Shown here in pieces: positions 31,825 to 39,709 of a DNA stretch of 64,000 bases; within the stretch, counting starts at the first letter, position 1; each line of letters begins with the position of its first letter. Made by a program: the position numbers and the translations under genes. The DNA is from Bacillus sp. AFS037270. GTDB taxonomy: Bacteria; Bacillota; Bacilli; Bacillales_B; DSM-18226. Below the pieces are notes generated by a model. That model searched no databases. It was not told where the DNA came from and saw only the letters and a list, made by a program, of their open reading frames with translations. The stretch spans positions 136,632-200,631 of the forward strand of contig NZ_NUNF01000014.1 in NCBI RefSeq assembly GCF_002585305.1, given 5' to 3'.

Positions 31825-32538
31825 ATGTTAAAAGATAAAAAAGTTGTAATTATCGGTGGAAGCTCTGGGATTGGTTTGGAATCAGCTAAACAGGTTATAG
31901 CCCAAGGTGCAGAAGTAATCATTGCCAGCCGTTCCGAAGATAAATTACGGAATGCAAAAGAGCAGCTAGGAGATAGTGCTACGGCTTTTACGCTAGATAC
32001 AACACAAGAACAGCAAGTTCAGACTTTCTTTGAAAAAGTCGGCCAGTTCGATCATCTTGTGGTGAGCGCGGCAGAAACATCCGGCGGGTCATTCCTCCAA
32101 ACGGATACAGCCCAAGCCCGACAACTGTTTGAAAACAAATTTTGGGGACAATATTATGCAGCGAAATACGGTGCTCCGAAAATTTTACCAAACGGCTCAA
32201 TTATTTTTTTCTCTGGGGTTGTAGCCTACAAATCGATGGTTGGTTCGTCAATTCTAGGTGCAGTCAATGCAGCCGTTTCGAATCTAGGAAAGACCTTGGC
32301 ATTAGAACTTGCTCCGATCCGAGTGAACATCGTTTCACCCGGTATAATTGATACACCTTCCCGCAGTAAAATGCCAGAAGAAACTCGTAATCATTTCTAT
32401 GCAACGGTTGAAAACATACTGCCTGTGAAACGAATAGGAAGAGCTGAAGATGTTGCACAAAGTGTGCTATACTTGCTTCAAAATAGTTTCGTGACTGGAA
32501 CCGTTCTTCATGTAGAAGGCGGTCACATTTTAGCTTAA
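31825..32538 (+). CDS. Atypical short-chain dehydrogenase/reductase lacking the YxxxK pair
   Basis: The 237-residue protein has the Rossmann nucleotide loop GGSSGIGLESA near residue 11, VSAAETSGG near 80 (NAG position) and a C-terminal GTVLHVEGGH. At the catalytic position near residue 142, where classical SDRs have YxxxK, it reads LGAVNAAV, so both Tyr and Lys are missing. A group of SDRs with this VNAA motif exists and their chemistry is unclear. GGAGGT lies 7 bases before the ATG. It follows the quinone reductase gene by 32 bases, probably in one operon. Confidence 0.85.
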   Translation: MLKDKKVVIIGGSSGIGLESAKQVIAQGAEVIIASRSEDKLRNAKEQLGDSATAFTLDTTQEQQVQTFFEKVGQFDHLVVSAAETSGGSFLQTDTAQARQLFENKFWGQYYAAKYGAPKILPNGSIIFFSGVVAYKSMVGSSILGAVNAAVSNLGKTLALELAPIRVNIVSPGIIDTPSRSKMPEETRNHFYATVENILPVKRIGRAEDVAQSVLYLLQNSFVTGTVLHVEGGHILA

Positions 32539-32630
32539 GCCAGCAGCTGAGGAAAAATCATATCCCATAAACAAGAAAAACGCTATTCTTTTTGTAGAAC
32601 TATACGAAAGGATGGTGTTTTTTTATGAAT

Positions 32631-32895
32631 CTATTCGCTGAGTTCCTGTTTTTTCTTGGTAAGTAATAGCTGCCTCATTTGAAACATGGTGGAAGAACAA
32701 AGTAGGATGGCATTTAGTTGACCATAGAGATGACATTCTAATCGTTCTTTTTTTTTTCTTTACAATGATCGATTTCAAAGAAGGATTTCCATGTTTTAAA
32801 AAGTAATTCGATTTGCCATCGTAATGAGTAAAGATCGTGAACGTGTTCCGTTGGAGTTTTCTCTAGGTCATTTTTTAACTGTCAAAGTGAATCAT
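32631..32895 (-). mobile_element. IS4-family transposase relic (C-terminal end)
   Basis: On the minus strand the frames read [20 protein letters not shown], then after a shift at a long A-run, [23 protein letters not shown] and [11 protein letters not shown] before a stop. This is the conserved C-terminal region of IS4-type DDE transposases (YSLRWQIE motif). The rest of the element is absent. It abuts a full copy of the dispersed palindrome. Confidence 0.8.
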
Positions 32896-32957
32896 TGGGG
32901 AAGCATGGGGACGGTTCTTTTGCTTCGGAAGCGTCAGAAACGTCCCCACGCTTCCAC
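32896..32957. repeat. Full palindromic copy of the dispersed repeat
   Basis: GGAAGCATGGGGACGGTTC and GAAACGTCCCCACGCTTCC are arms of one long hairpin centred on TTGCTTCGGAAGC. Confidence 0.85.
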
Positions 32958-33122
32958 TAAAAATATTGTTGCAAGCGTTTTATCATTGTGCTACCATGAA
33001 TTTAATTTATGAAATAGGAATGTTACCTAACGGGCATAACCTAGACCAATACATTTCATGTATTGGTTTAGGTTATTTTTTTTTCTATTTTTATAAAATA
33101 ACAAATAGGAAGGATGCGAAGG

Positions 33123-34736
33123 ATGAAAAAAAGGTCGTTGATATTTTGTACTTTGTTATTATGTAGTGTGTTTTTTGAAACTGGATTTTCTAATCAAAAT
33201 CAGGATAGGGAAAGTAAGGAAAAGAATAAAAGTGAAAGTACTGAAGAAAACCAAAAGAATCAAGCTTCTAAAGCCAGAACCGTCATTACTACCGACGGCG
33301 AAGTGGATGATATGAACTCCATGATTCGAGCACTTTTATATTCAAATGAGATGGACATCAAGGGAATTGTACTTACGAGCTCAGTGTATCATTATGCGGG
33401 AGATGGAGAAAGCGGTATCAACCCTTATAGATGGACAGGGACCGGCTGGTTAACGAATATGTTGAATGCCTATGGTGAAGCCTATCCTAATTTGACCAAG
33501 CAGGCGAAGGGGTTTCCAACACCTGATTATCTTCGCAGTGTGACGAAGATTGGGAATATTTCCGCTCCGGGTGAGATGGAAAAAGTAACGGAAGGGTCCG
33601 AATTTTTAAAGAATCTATTTCTAGATAAAGATGATTCAGATTTATATGTTCAGACATGGGGAGGCACAAATACGACAGCTAGGGCATTAAAATCGATCCA
33701 AGAAGAATACGAACATACCGCTCAATGGGCGGATATTAAGAAAAGGGTCAGTGATAAATTGGTTCTCTATATTATCCTGGATCAGGATGACAGTTATAAA
33801 TCGTATATCGCGAAGAACTGGCCGGATATAAGAATTATCAATGACCAATCGAATTTTTGGCATTTCGCTTATGCGTGGAAGTACCATACGGACCAAGTGA
33901 ACAGTAAGTTGCAGGGTGCTTGGAATTATGAAAATATCCAACACGGACATGGAACCTTGATGGATTTATATGCCTTAATGGGAGACGGTAAAATGATCCC
34001 AGGTGAATTAGCGGAGGAACAACGAGGAAGTGAAGAATATTTGAAAAACAATCCTCAATACAGCCGATATGACTTTATATCGGAAGGCGATTCGCCATCG
34101 TTCTTTTATCTAATCGACAATGGATTAAGGAGTTTGGAAAATCCATCTTATGGAGGATGGGGCGGCCGGTTTGGCGCGGTAAATAATAAACTATACCGTA
34201 ATACCGTTCTAGATTTTGATGTCTATACAAACCGGTATGAAGCGGAATATTCCTTAATGCGCTGGTTTGACGATATCCAAAATGATTTTGCTGCTCGAGC
34301 GGATTGGGTAACAGCATCGAAATATAAAGACGCAAACCATAACCCTAGCCTTAAAGTAAAAGAAGGCTTAGACTTAAAGGTTAAAAGGGGAGAAAAAATA
34401 ACCCTTCATGCAAAAGGCAAAGATCCGGATGGAGACCAATTGACCTATAGATGGTGGAGATACTTTGAAGCCGATACCTACCAAGATTCAAAGGTTCCTC
34501 AGGAGGAAACAAAGCAGGAATTGGCAGGAGACCTTCAGCTTGGACTTCACCGAGATTTGGCAGAGGGTGAAGTAACAGACAGTATTCCTTTGAAAGGCAG
34601 TAATACAGATACCGTTACCTTTACGGTTCCAAAAGATGCGAAATCCGGGGATACGATTCATATTATTGCAGAAGTACAGGATGACGGAGCGCATGAACTA
34701 AAACATTACCAACGTGTTATTTTAACAGTTGAATAA
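33123..34736 (+). CDS. Secreted DUF1593 nucleoside hydrolase-like protein
   Basis: The 537-residue protein starts with a signal peptide (KKRSLIFCTLLLCSVFFETG), a charged linker rich in Glu, Lys and Asn, then a DUF1593 domain (about 60-340). TTDGEVDDMNSMIRALLYSN resembles the DxDxDD calcium-binding start of nucleoside hydrolases, and VQTWGGTNTTARAL and LYIILDQDDSY follow. The last 110 residues (NHNPSLKVKEG, KDPDGDQLTYRWW) form an immunoglobulin-like domain seen with such cellulose-related proteins. The second ATG (33123) is chosen because AGGAAGG is then well spaced. It may attack extracellular glycans or nucleosides; substrate unknown. A weak cre-like TTGCAAGCGTTTTATC lies at 32969. Confidence 0.82.
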   Translation: MKKRSLIFCTLLLCSVFFETGFSNQNQDRESKEKNKSESTEENQKNQASKARTVITTDGEVDDMNSMIRALLYSNEMDIKGIVLTSSVYHYAGDGESGINPYRWTGTGWLTNMLNAYGEAYPNLTKQAKGFPTPDYLRSVTKIGNISAPGEMEKVTEGSEFLKNLFLDKDDSDLYVQTWGGTNTTARALKSIQEEYEHTAQWADIKKRVSDKLVLYIILDQDDSYKSYIAKNWPDIRIINDQSNFWHFAYAWKYHTDQVNSKLQGAWNYENIQHGHGTLMDLYALMGDGKMIPGELAEEQRGSEEYLKNNPQYSRYDFISEGDSPSFFYLIDNGLRSLENPSYGGWGGRFGAVNNKLYRNTVLDFDVYTNRYEAEYSLMRWFDDIQNDFAARADWVTASKYKDANHNPSLKVKEGLDLKVKRGEKITLHAKGKDPDGDQLTYRWWRYFEADTYQDSKVPQEETKQELAGDLQLGLHRDLAEGEVTDSIPLKGSNTDTVTFTVPKDAKSGDTIHIIAEVQDDGAHELKHYQRVILTVE

Positions 34737-34821
34737 AAATCCTTTATTGTAAAAGTAGTGATGTTCTTTCCTAAGTCTATAAAGATTGAAAAATCCCTAC
34801 TATTTATTAATTCGTAAATCC

Positions 34822-34873
34822 AAAAAGTAACTCACGCACTAGCTTTGGTTTGGCTGGCTGGGTTACTTTTTAT
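34822..34873 (+). terminator. Terminator of the DUF1593 gene
   Basis: AAAAAGTAAC pairs with GGTTACTTTTT around a loop holding CTAGCTTTGGTTTGGCTGG. It is 85 bases after the stop codon. Confidence 0.7.
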
Positions 34874-35048
34874 TATTTATATGATGTAGTTTGCAAGTCT
34901 GTTTACGTAGTGATAGTGTCTTTAAGGGCATTTCCTAGTAATTAAGCTAGCCCGCATTCTTCTCCTGCTTTTTTTTAGATAGATCGCTAATGGGTGCCAG
35001 AGTGATTGTCAGCAAGATAAAGTGATTAAAGGATGTCCTAAAATATAT

Positions 35049-35085
35049 TGATAAGAGCCCTTCGTTTCGAGAAGGGCTCTTATCT
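35049..35085. terminator. Strong perfect hairpin without an adjacent gene
   Basis: ATAAGAGCCCTTC and GAAGGGCTCTTAT pair perfectly around GTTTCGA. The 34874-35295 interval has no gene, so it may mark a lost transcript. Confidence 0.65.
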
Positions 35086-35295
35086 TAGTTATGCTATATT
35101 CTTATGTTCCAACAGTTTAAATCTTGTTGAAACCGAGTAAATCTAAACAGTAATCGGATTTTCTGCTACTACATAGTCTAATAAATCTGTCACCGATTGT
35201 CTAAGGCCATGGTTGAATTTAGTTTTAAGTGAAGAAATACTAATTTTTCATGGGACAGGATTGATAAAATTTTTCAGGTAATTAAAGGACAGCTC

Positions 35296-35585
35296 TCGAC
35301 ATTTCTTTCATACAGCTGGAGAGAGGAATTCAGATTTGGCGGGAATTATCTCATTTTTAAACAAATGTTTGATTAATGGCGAATCATTGGGGAAACCCGA
35401 GAATGAAGTAAGTTTAATCGAAAACAATAGAATTTTCCGGGAAATTAAGTTTTTGTCTGTGATATACGCTAACTTTTATCGACAATCTTTTTTCCTGTTT
35501 TATAAGCGAAGACCATGCGCGACGAACCTTTCGGCTGTTTTAATTAAACGTTTGAGTAGTTTAGTATATAGGGGGAAATGGTCGA
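35296..35585. repeat. 290-bp non-coding element, copy 2
   Basis: It starts TCGACATTTCTTTCATA and ends ATGGTCGA. Palindromes lie at 35357-35376 (TTAAACAAATGTTTGATTAA) and 35540-35559, 183 bases apart as in copy 1, each 60 bases after a TCGACA box (35296 and 35479). Confidence 0.7.
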
Positions 35586-35818
35586 AACATTGTCGTTCGT
35601 GAAAAGCAGGAGGCGTTATTCGTTGTAAGTATCTGATTGCAGCCTAATGATACATTTGTTTTTCAACTATCTAATAATGCCAAAAGGTTCCCATATCTAA
35701 TCCTTTAGCGGTGAATTCTACCACTCGTATATGAACCGTTTTCTATGGAAATATCGATACGATGATATCACTTTAATAAAATGGTAAAATGGTGAAAATA
35801 TCATTTGGGAGGTTATAT

Positions 35819-36526
35819 ATGAGCGTCGAGGAGATTATGGAGAAGCTGGCTGAGATGGGTTCAGAGCAAACAAAAAAAACGTTTTTGAATCACGGGGCGA
35901 GTGGCAGTTTTTTTGGAGTTAAGGTTGGAGATTTAAAAAAGCTCGTCAAGCATGTCAAAAAGAACCAGGAACTGGCTTTGGCTTTATATGAAACAGGAAA
36001 CTCTGACGCTATGTATTTAGCAGGACTGTCTGTTAACCCGAAATTGATGACAAAGGAAATTCTTCAGAATTGGGTTAAAAAAGCAAACTGGTATTTGCTT
36101 GCTGAATATACAGTTGCAGGTGTTGCCGCAGAAAGTCCGCATGCTATGGAACTTGTGAGTGAATGGATAGAGTCAGATGAAGAAATGATTGCCGTTGCTG
36201 GATGGAGCACTTATTCAAACTATCTATCGATTACTCCTGATGAAAAGCTGGATTTAGAGGAAATCCGAGCTTTGCTCTTAAGGGCTGAGGCAACGATTCA
36301 TCAAGAAAAAAACCGGGTTCGTTATGTGATGAACGGATTTGTGATTAGTGTAGGGGCCTATGTGACCGCATTACATGATGAAGCGATAAGAGTTGCTGAA
36401 ACCATTGGCAAGGTTCATGTCAACATGGGCAAAACTGCGTGTAAAGTTCCTCTCGCTGTTCCCTATATTAAAAAAATAGAAGAACGTAATAAAATTGGTG
36501 TGAAACGGAAGACTTGTATCTGTTAA
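35819..36526 (+). CDS. DNA alkylation repair (AlkD-like, HEAT-repeat) protein
   Basis: The 235-residue all-helical protein resembles the AlkD/YhaZ-type DNA_alkylation family: GVKVGDLKKLVKHVKKNQ, then GNSDAMYLAGLSVNP, and KANWYLLAEYTVAG near residue 95, where AlkD has its base-contacting Trp. Such proteins excise or recognise alkylated bases without base flipping. This is one of the divergent short members, so glycosylase activity is not assured. GGGAGGT precedes the ATG at 35819. The tail KRKTCIC is unusual. Confidence 0.75.
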   Translation: MSVEEIMEKLAEMGSEQTKKTFLNHGASGSFFGVKVGDLKKLVKHVKKNQELALALYETGNSDAMYLAGLSVNPKLMTKEILQNWVKKANWYLLAEYTVAGVAAESPHAMELVSEWIESDEEMIAVAGWSTYSNYLSITPDEKLDLEEIRALLLRAEATIHQEKNRVRYVMNGFVISVGAYVTALHDEAIRVAETIGKVHVNMGKTACKVPLAVPYIKKIEERNKIGVKRKTCIC

Positions 36527-36530
36527 GGTG

Positions 36531-36588
36531 GGAGCAAGGGGACGGTTCTCATGCTTCCGAAGCATGAGAACCGTCCCCTTGCTTACCC
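36531..36588. repeat. Full palindromic copy of the dispersed repeat, acting as convergent terminator
   Basis: AAGGGGACGGTTCTCATGC and GCATGAGAACCGTCCCCTT form a near-perfect 26-base-pair hairpin around TTCCGAA. It lies between the stop codons of two converging genes, 4 bases from each, so it may serve as their terminator. Confidence 0.9.
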
Positions 36589-36592
36589 CTGC

Positions 36593-36910
36593 TCATTTTT
36601 CAACTTTATTGTGTTGATAGCCGTTATGGGTGGCATAGACTTCATACCACTGGTAATTGGGGGATTTGAACCAAGCGTAATGTGGTAAATAAACCAAATA
36701 ACTAATATTACCTTCTGCGTCATGGATGGATTTGAAAACTTTCGCCATTTCGAATCCAAACGTTTGATCCATGTAACCGATTATCCCCTCTCTGACAGTA
36801 TTTTTTGCCTCTTCTTTTTCTTTCTTATAAAGCCCCATCAGTCCATCGATGAAAAGACTCAACAAGATCAAAGTAATAGCGATTAAAACAAAAATCAGCA
36901 ATTTGAACAA
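36593..36910 (-). CDS. Small single-pass membrane protein of unknown family
   Basis: The 105-residue product has one N-terminal membrane helix (LLIFVLIAITLILLSLFI), a charged helix (YKKEKEEAKNTVREG) and a C-terminal domain rich in aromatic residues (YLVYLPHYAWF, YQWYEVYAT). The start is TTG at 36910 with AAAGGAGGGG upstream. No family is recognised. It converges on the AlkD-like gene with the palindrome between them. Confidence 0.65.
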   Translation of the reverse strand: MFKLLIFVLIAITLILLSLFIDGLMGLYKKEKEEAKNTVREGIIGYMDQTFGFEMAKVFKSIHDAEGNISYLVYLPHYAWFKSPNYQWYEVYATHNGYQHNKVEK

Positions 36911-37025
36911 AATAACCCCTCCTTTATTGTCATGAATTCATTCTGATTGTAAATCCATTCATTTAAGAGAGGTGTGATAAAACTAACAAGAATTTCCCTA
37001 AAATGTTAGAAGTTTGTGACAATAT

Positions 37026-37054
37026 TGGAAGCATGGGGACGTTTCTCTTGCTTC
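37026..37054. repeat. Half copy of the dispersed GGGGACGGTTCTC repeat
   Basis: GGAAGCATGGGGACGTTTC then TCTTGCTTC is one arm, 36 bases before copy 3 of the 290-bp element. Confidence 0.75.
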
Positions 37055-37089
37055 TTTTTGCTACTAGATAGAAAGGACCAGAATATTTC

Positions 37090-37369
37090 TCGACAATTTT
37101 TTGACCCATGATGATGTGTCAATCCAGGATTTGTACTGTTTGAGATTTGTTTTAAACAAACGTTTGAGTAATGTTGAAAAGATGCGAAATTCTTAGATTC
37201 TTGTCAGAATGATATAAATTTGGTGAAAGTAGGTTGTAATCAGCTTCATATTTGAAAGAGTGTCGACGATCTTCTATGTATTCACTTTAAGAGAATGCTT
37301 GTAGGACAATAATTAGAGCAGTTTTAACCAATCGTTTGATTAGTTTAACATATATGGAATTTAGGTCGA
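37090..37369. repeat. 290-bp non-coding element, copy 3
   Basis: It starts TCGACAATTTTTTGAC and ends TTAGGTCGA (280 bases). Palindromes lie at 37152-37171 (TTAAACAAACGTTTGAGTAA) and 37324-37343, each 60-61 bases after a CGAC box (37091 and 37264). TAATGTTGAAAA and TAGATTCTTGT after the first palindrome match copy 1. Confidence 0.7.
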
Positions 37370-37480
37370 GGGTTGTCGTTTCGTTGAGATTTTTTTTCAA
37401 AAATAGGTTATTAGATTTAAAGATAAACTGTTATTATGGGATATAAAGGAAATTGCAAGATGGTTTTTTGGGGGGGTTCT

Positions 37481-38041
37481 ATGAAGTTTGTTTTGATATT
37501 TGGACCGCAAGCAGTTGGTAAAATGACAGTGGGGCATGAATTAGAAAAAAGAACCGATTTGAAACTATTTCATAATCACATGACCATTGAATTAGTTACT
37601 CCCTTTTTTGAATACGGCACGAAAGAGGGAAACCGGTTAGTAAGCTTATTTCGTCAAGAAATTTTTGAGGCAGTGGCTAAAAGTGATTTGTACGGATTAA
37701 TATTTACTTTTGTTTGGGCGTTTGATCTTCAAGCCGATTGGGATTATGTCGATCATATTTCCGAAATATTTGAATCTAGTGGTGGAACAGTGTACTTTGT
37801 TGAACTTGAGGCAGATTTGAAAGAACGAATTGAGCGGAATAAAAGCCCGCACCGGCTTGAACATAAGCCGACAAAGAGAAATTTGGAGTGGTCTGAGGCA
37901 AATTTGAAGAAATCAATGAAAAAGTATCGGTTAAATTCGTTAGATGGAGAAATCAAGAAGAAGAATTACTTGAAAATAAATAATACTAATTTGAGTGCAG
38001 AAGAAGTGGCGAAGATGATTAAAGATAGATTTCAATTATAA
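37481..38041 (+). CDS. Small P-loop kinase-like protein (shikimate-kinase-like/AAA_33)
   Basis: The 186-residue protein has a Walker A loop (FGPQAVGKMTVG, residues 6-17), a VYFVELEADLKERIERN segment typical of small-molecule kinases, and a basic C-terminal part. It is close to Bacillus proteins annotated as shikimate-kinase-like; the substrate is unknown and aroK function is unlikely without the shikimate-binding motifs. GGGGGGG precedes the ATG at 37481. It stands alone after a 290-bp element. Confidence 0.75.
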   Translation: MKFVLIFGPQAVGKMTVGHELEKRTDLKLFHNHMTIELVTPFFEYGTKEGNRLVSLFRQEIFEAVAKSDLYGLIFTFVWAFDLQADWDYVDHISEIFESSGGTVYFVELEADLKERIERNKSPHRLEHKPTKRNLEWSEANLKKSMKKYRLNSLDGEIKKKNYLKINNTNLSAEEVAKMIKDRFQL

Positions 38042-38044
38042 TGA

Positions 38045-38081
38045 CAAAGGGACGGGACTACTGAAAAAGTCTACTTTTTTT
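38045..38081. repeat. Second short dispersed repeat (GGGAC ... AGTCTACTTTTTTT)
   Basis: AAAGGGACGGGACTACTG is followed by AAAAAGTCTACTTTTTTT. It resembles 21640-21679. The ACT/AGT stem with a T-run could terminate the kinase transcript. Confidence 0.5.
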
Positions 38082-38170
38082 ATCCTGCTCGTATACTAAA
38101 TTCAATTATTCTTGGATAATCTATAGATTTTTTTCAATGATATGCTAATTTGGTACGATCAGTTGCAGAT

Positions 38171-38206
38171 TTAAAGAGGATAGTATGCTTGCTATCCTCT
38201 TTAAAT
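38171..38206. terminator. Hairpin between convergent genes
   Basis: AAAGAGGATAG and CTATCCTCTTT pair around TATGCTTG. Confidence 0.65.
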
Positions 38207-38228
38207 TTGCCGCTAATACATTAATTTT

Positions 38229-38263
38229 GCTTGCGTGGACATGCACGGTTCTCATGCTTCCTA
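38229..38263. repeat. Worn half copy of the dispersed repeat
   Basis: CTTGCGTGGACATGCACGG then TTCTCATGCTTCC resembles the repeat with an insertion in the GGGGACGG part. Confidence 0.5.
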
Positions 38264-38303
38264 TGAGTAATTTAGTCCCAATCGGTTGAATGAATACGCT
38301 TTA

Positions 38304-39662
38304 TTAAAGGTTTACAACATTCTGACCTGCATTCTTGTTTACTAATGCACGTCGCCGTTCGAGTTCTACATCCATTGCCGCTCGTTTATCATCAAGTTTA
38401 TAGAAAAACATCGTCATTCCAATCAGTATACAAATGGCCATTGGGACCCAGATAAAGCTGATTTCAATATAGTTTAAAGCGGTTGCAGTTTGTTTTGCAT
38501 TTGGAACATAACCGCCTAATTTCAGGATAACCCCTACAAGTGCACTTCCAAGGCCCAAGCTTACTTTTACAAAAAATCCTTGGAAAGCGGCAATCATCCC
38601 AGCAATACTTCGATTGTTTTTGTACTCTGAATAATCAATAACATCTGGCTGAATCGCAAAGGTGGTCCCGAAGATGCCATAAATCCCAAGCCCGGTAATC
38701 GCCAAACCGGTAATCAGTAAGACAGGTGAGGTCTTTCCAAAATAAATCACAAAATCTCCAACCATATATATGACCGTACTTAAAAGTAATACATTTTTCT
38801 TCGGCATTTTCTTTTGAAGCCAAGGTAAAAGCAGCAGCATGGGCAGACCAGAGAGAATACCGAATAGTCCTACAAACGTCAGCCAATCCGTACGGCCAAG
38901 ATTATACGTGAAATAGTAAATCACGGTTGTATTTCTAATGACAAAAAGACCAAAATAGAGAAAGTTCAAGATAAAGAAAATAACGGCAGGGCCAGTCAGC
39001 CCTTTAAAATCCTGTTTAAAAGAGGATTTCCCAGGTTGGACGGTCGGCGGAACCACCTCTTTTGTATTCATGAAGGTAAATACAAATACGAATATCGCGG
39101 CGATACCATAAACGGTCATTGTAATGAAATAACCTTTTTGGTTATCTCCTTGACCGAAGAAATTAACCATCGGCGTGGTGATTGACATAACTAAAGCGGT
39201 TCCAATTAACGCGCAAATCATTCGAGTAGATACTAACCAGTTTCGTTCGTGGTTATCTGAGGTTAACCTTGGTACAATCGTATTTAATGGGATATTGACC
39301 ACCGTATAAGCGATGTTCAACAAACAATATGTGATATACGCCCATAGAATTTTTCCTGCCAAACTGAAATCAGGAACAATAAAGGTCATGATGGTAAAGA
39401 CAGCAAACGGTATCGCTCCGATTATGAAATAGGGTCTTCCTTGCCCCCATTTAGTACGAGTCCGGTCAACTAATAATCCCATACCGGTATCGGCAAATGC
39501 ATCAATGATTTTGGTTACTAGCATTAAAGTACCGGCAACGGTTGCGGTGATTCCAAAGACATCTGTATAAAAAAACAGCAGGTAAGACGCCATTGTACTA
39601 AATACGAGGTTGCAGGCGAAGTCGCCCGCCCCGTATCCAATTCTTTTTTTCCATATATTCAT
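38304..39662 (-). CDS. GPH family sugar:cation symporter
   Basis: The 452-residue transporter has about 12 helices and the glycoside-pentoside-hexuronide signature: RIGYGAGDFACNLVF near the start, DAFADTGMGLLVDRTRTKWGQGRPY near residue 60, and a C-terminal GAMIAAFQGF-like helix. It imports a sugar, uronide or polyol with a cation. The ATG at 39662 is preferred to GTG at 39671 for spacing from AAAAGGA. It is last in a three-gene operon after the SDR and FGGY kinase; a pentitol or related polyol is the most likely substrate. Confidence 0.88.
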   Translation of the reverse strand: MNIWKKRIGYGAGDFACNLVFSTMASYLLFFYTDVFGITATVAGTLMLVTKIIDAFADTGMGLLVDRTRTKWGQGRPYFIIGAIPFAVFTIMTFIVPDFSLAGKILWAYITYCLLNIAYTVVNIPLNTIVPRLTSDNHERNWLVSTRMICALIGTALVMSITTPMVNFFGQGDNQKGYFITMTVYGIAAIFVFVFTFMNTKEVVPPTVQPGKSSFKQDFKGLTGPAVIFFILNFLYFGLFVIRNTTVIYYFTYNLGRTDWLTFVGLFGILSGLPMLLLLPWLQKKMPKKNVLLLSTVIYMVGDFVIYFGKTSPVLLITGLAITGLGIYGIFGTTFAIQPDVIDYSEYKNNRSIAGMIAAFQGFFVKVSLGLGSALVGVILKLGGYVPNAKQTATALNYIEISFIWVPMAICILIGMTMFFYKLDDKRAAMDVELERRRALVNKNAGQNVVNL

Positions 39663-39709
39663 TTCTATCACATATCCTTTTTTTTAAATTGGTAAAGCAT
39701 ATGCTCAAA

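Noticed and set aside
35336..35602. 88-codon ORF inside copy 2 of the 290-bp element
   Set aside because: Copies 1 and 3 have no corresponding frame, so it is not conserved coding sequence.
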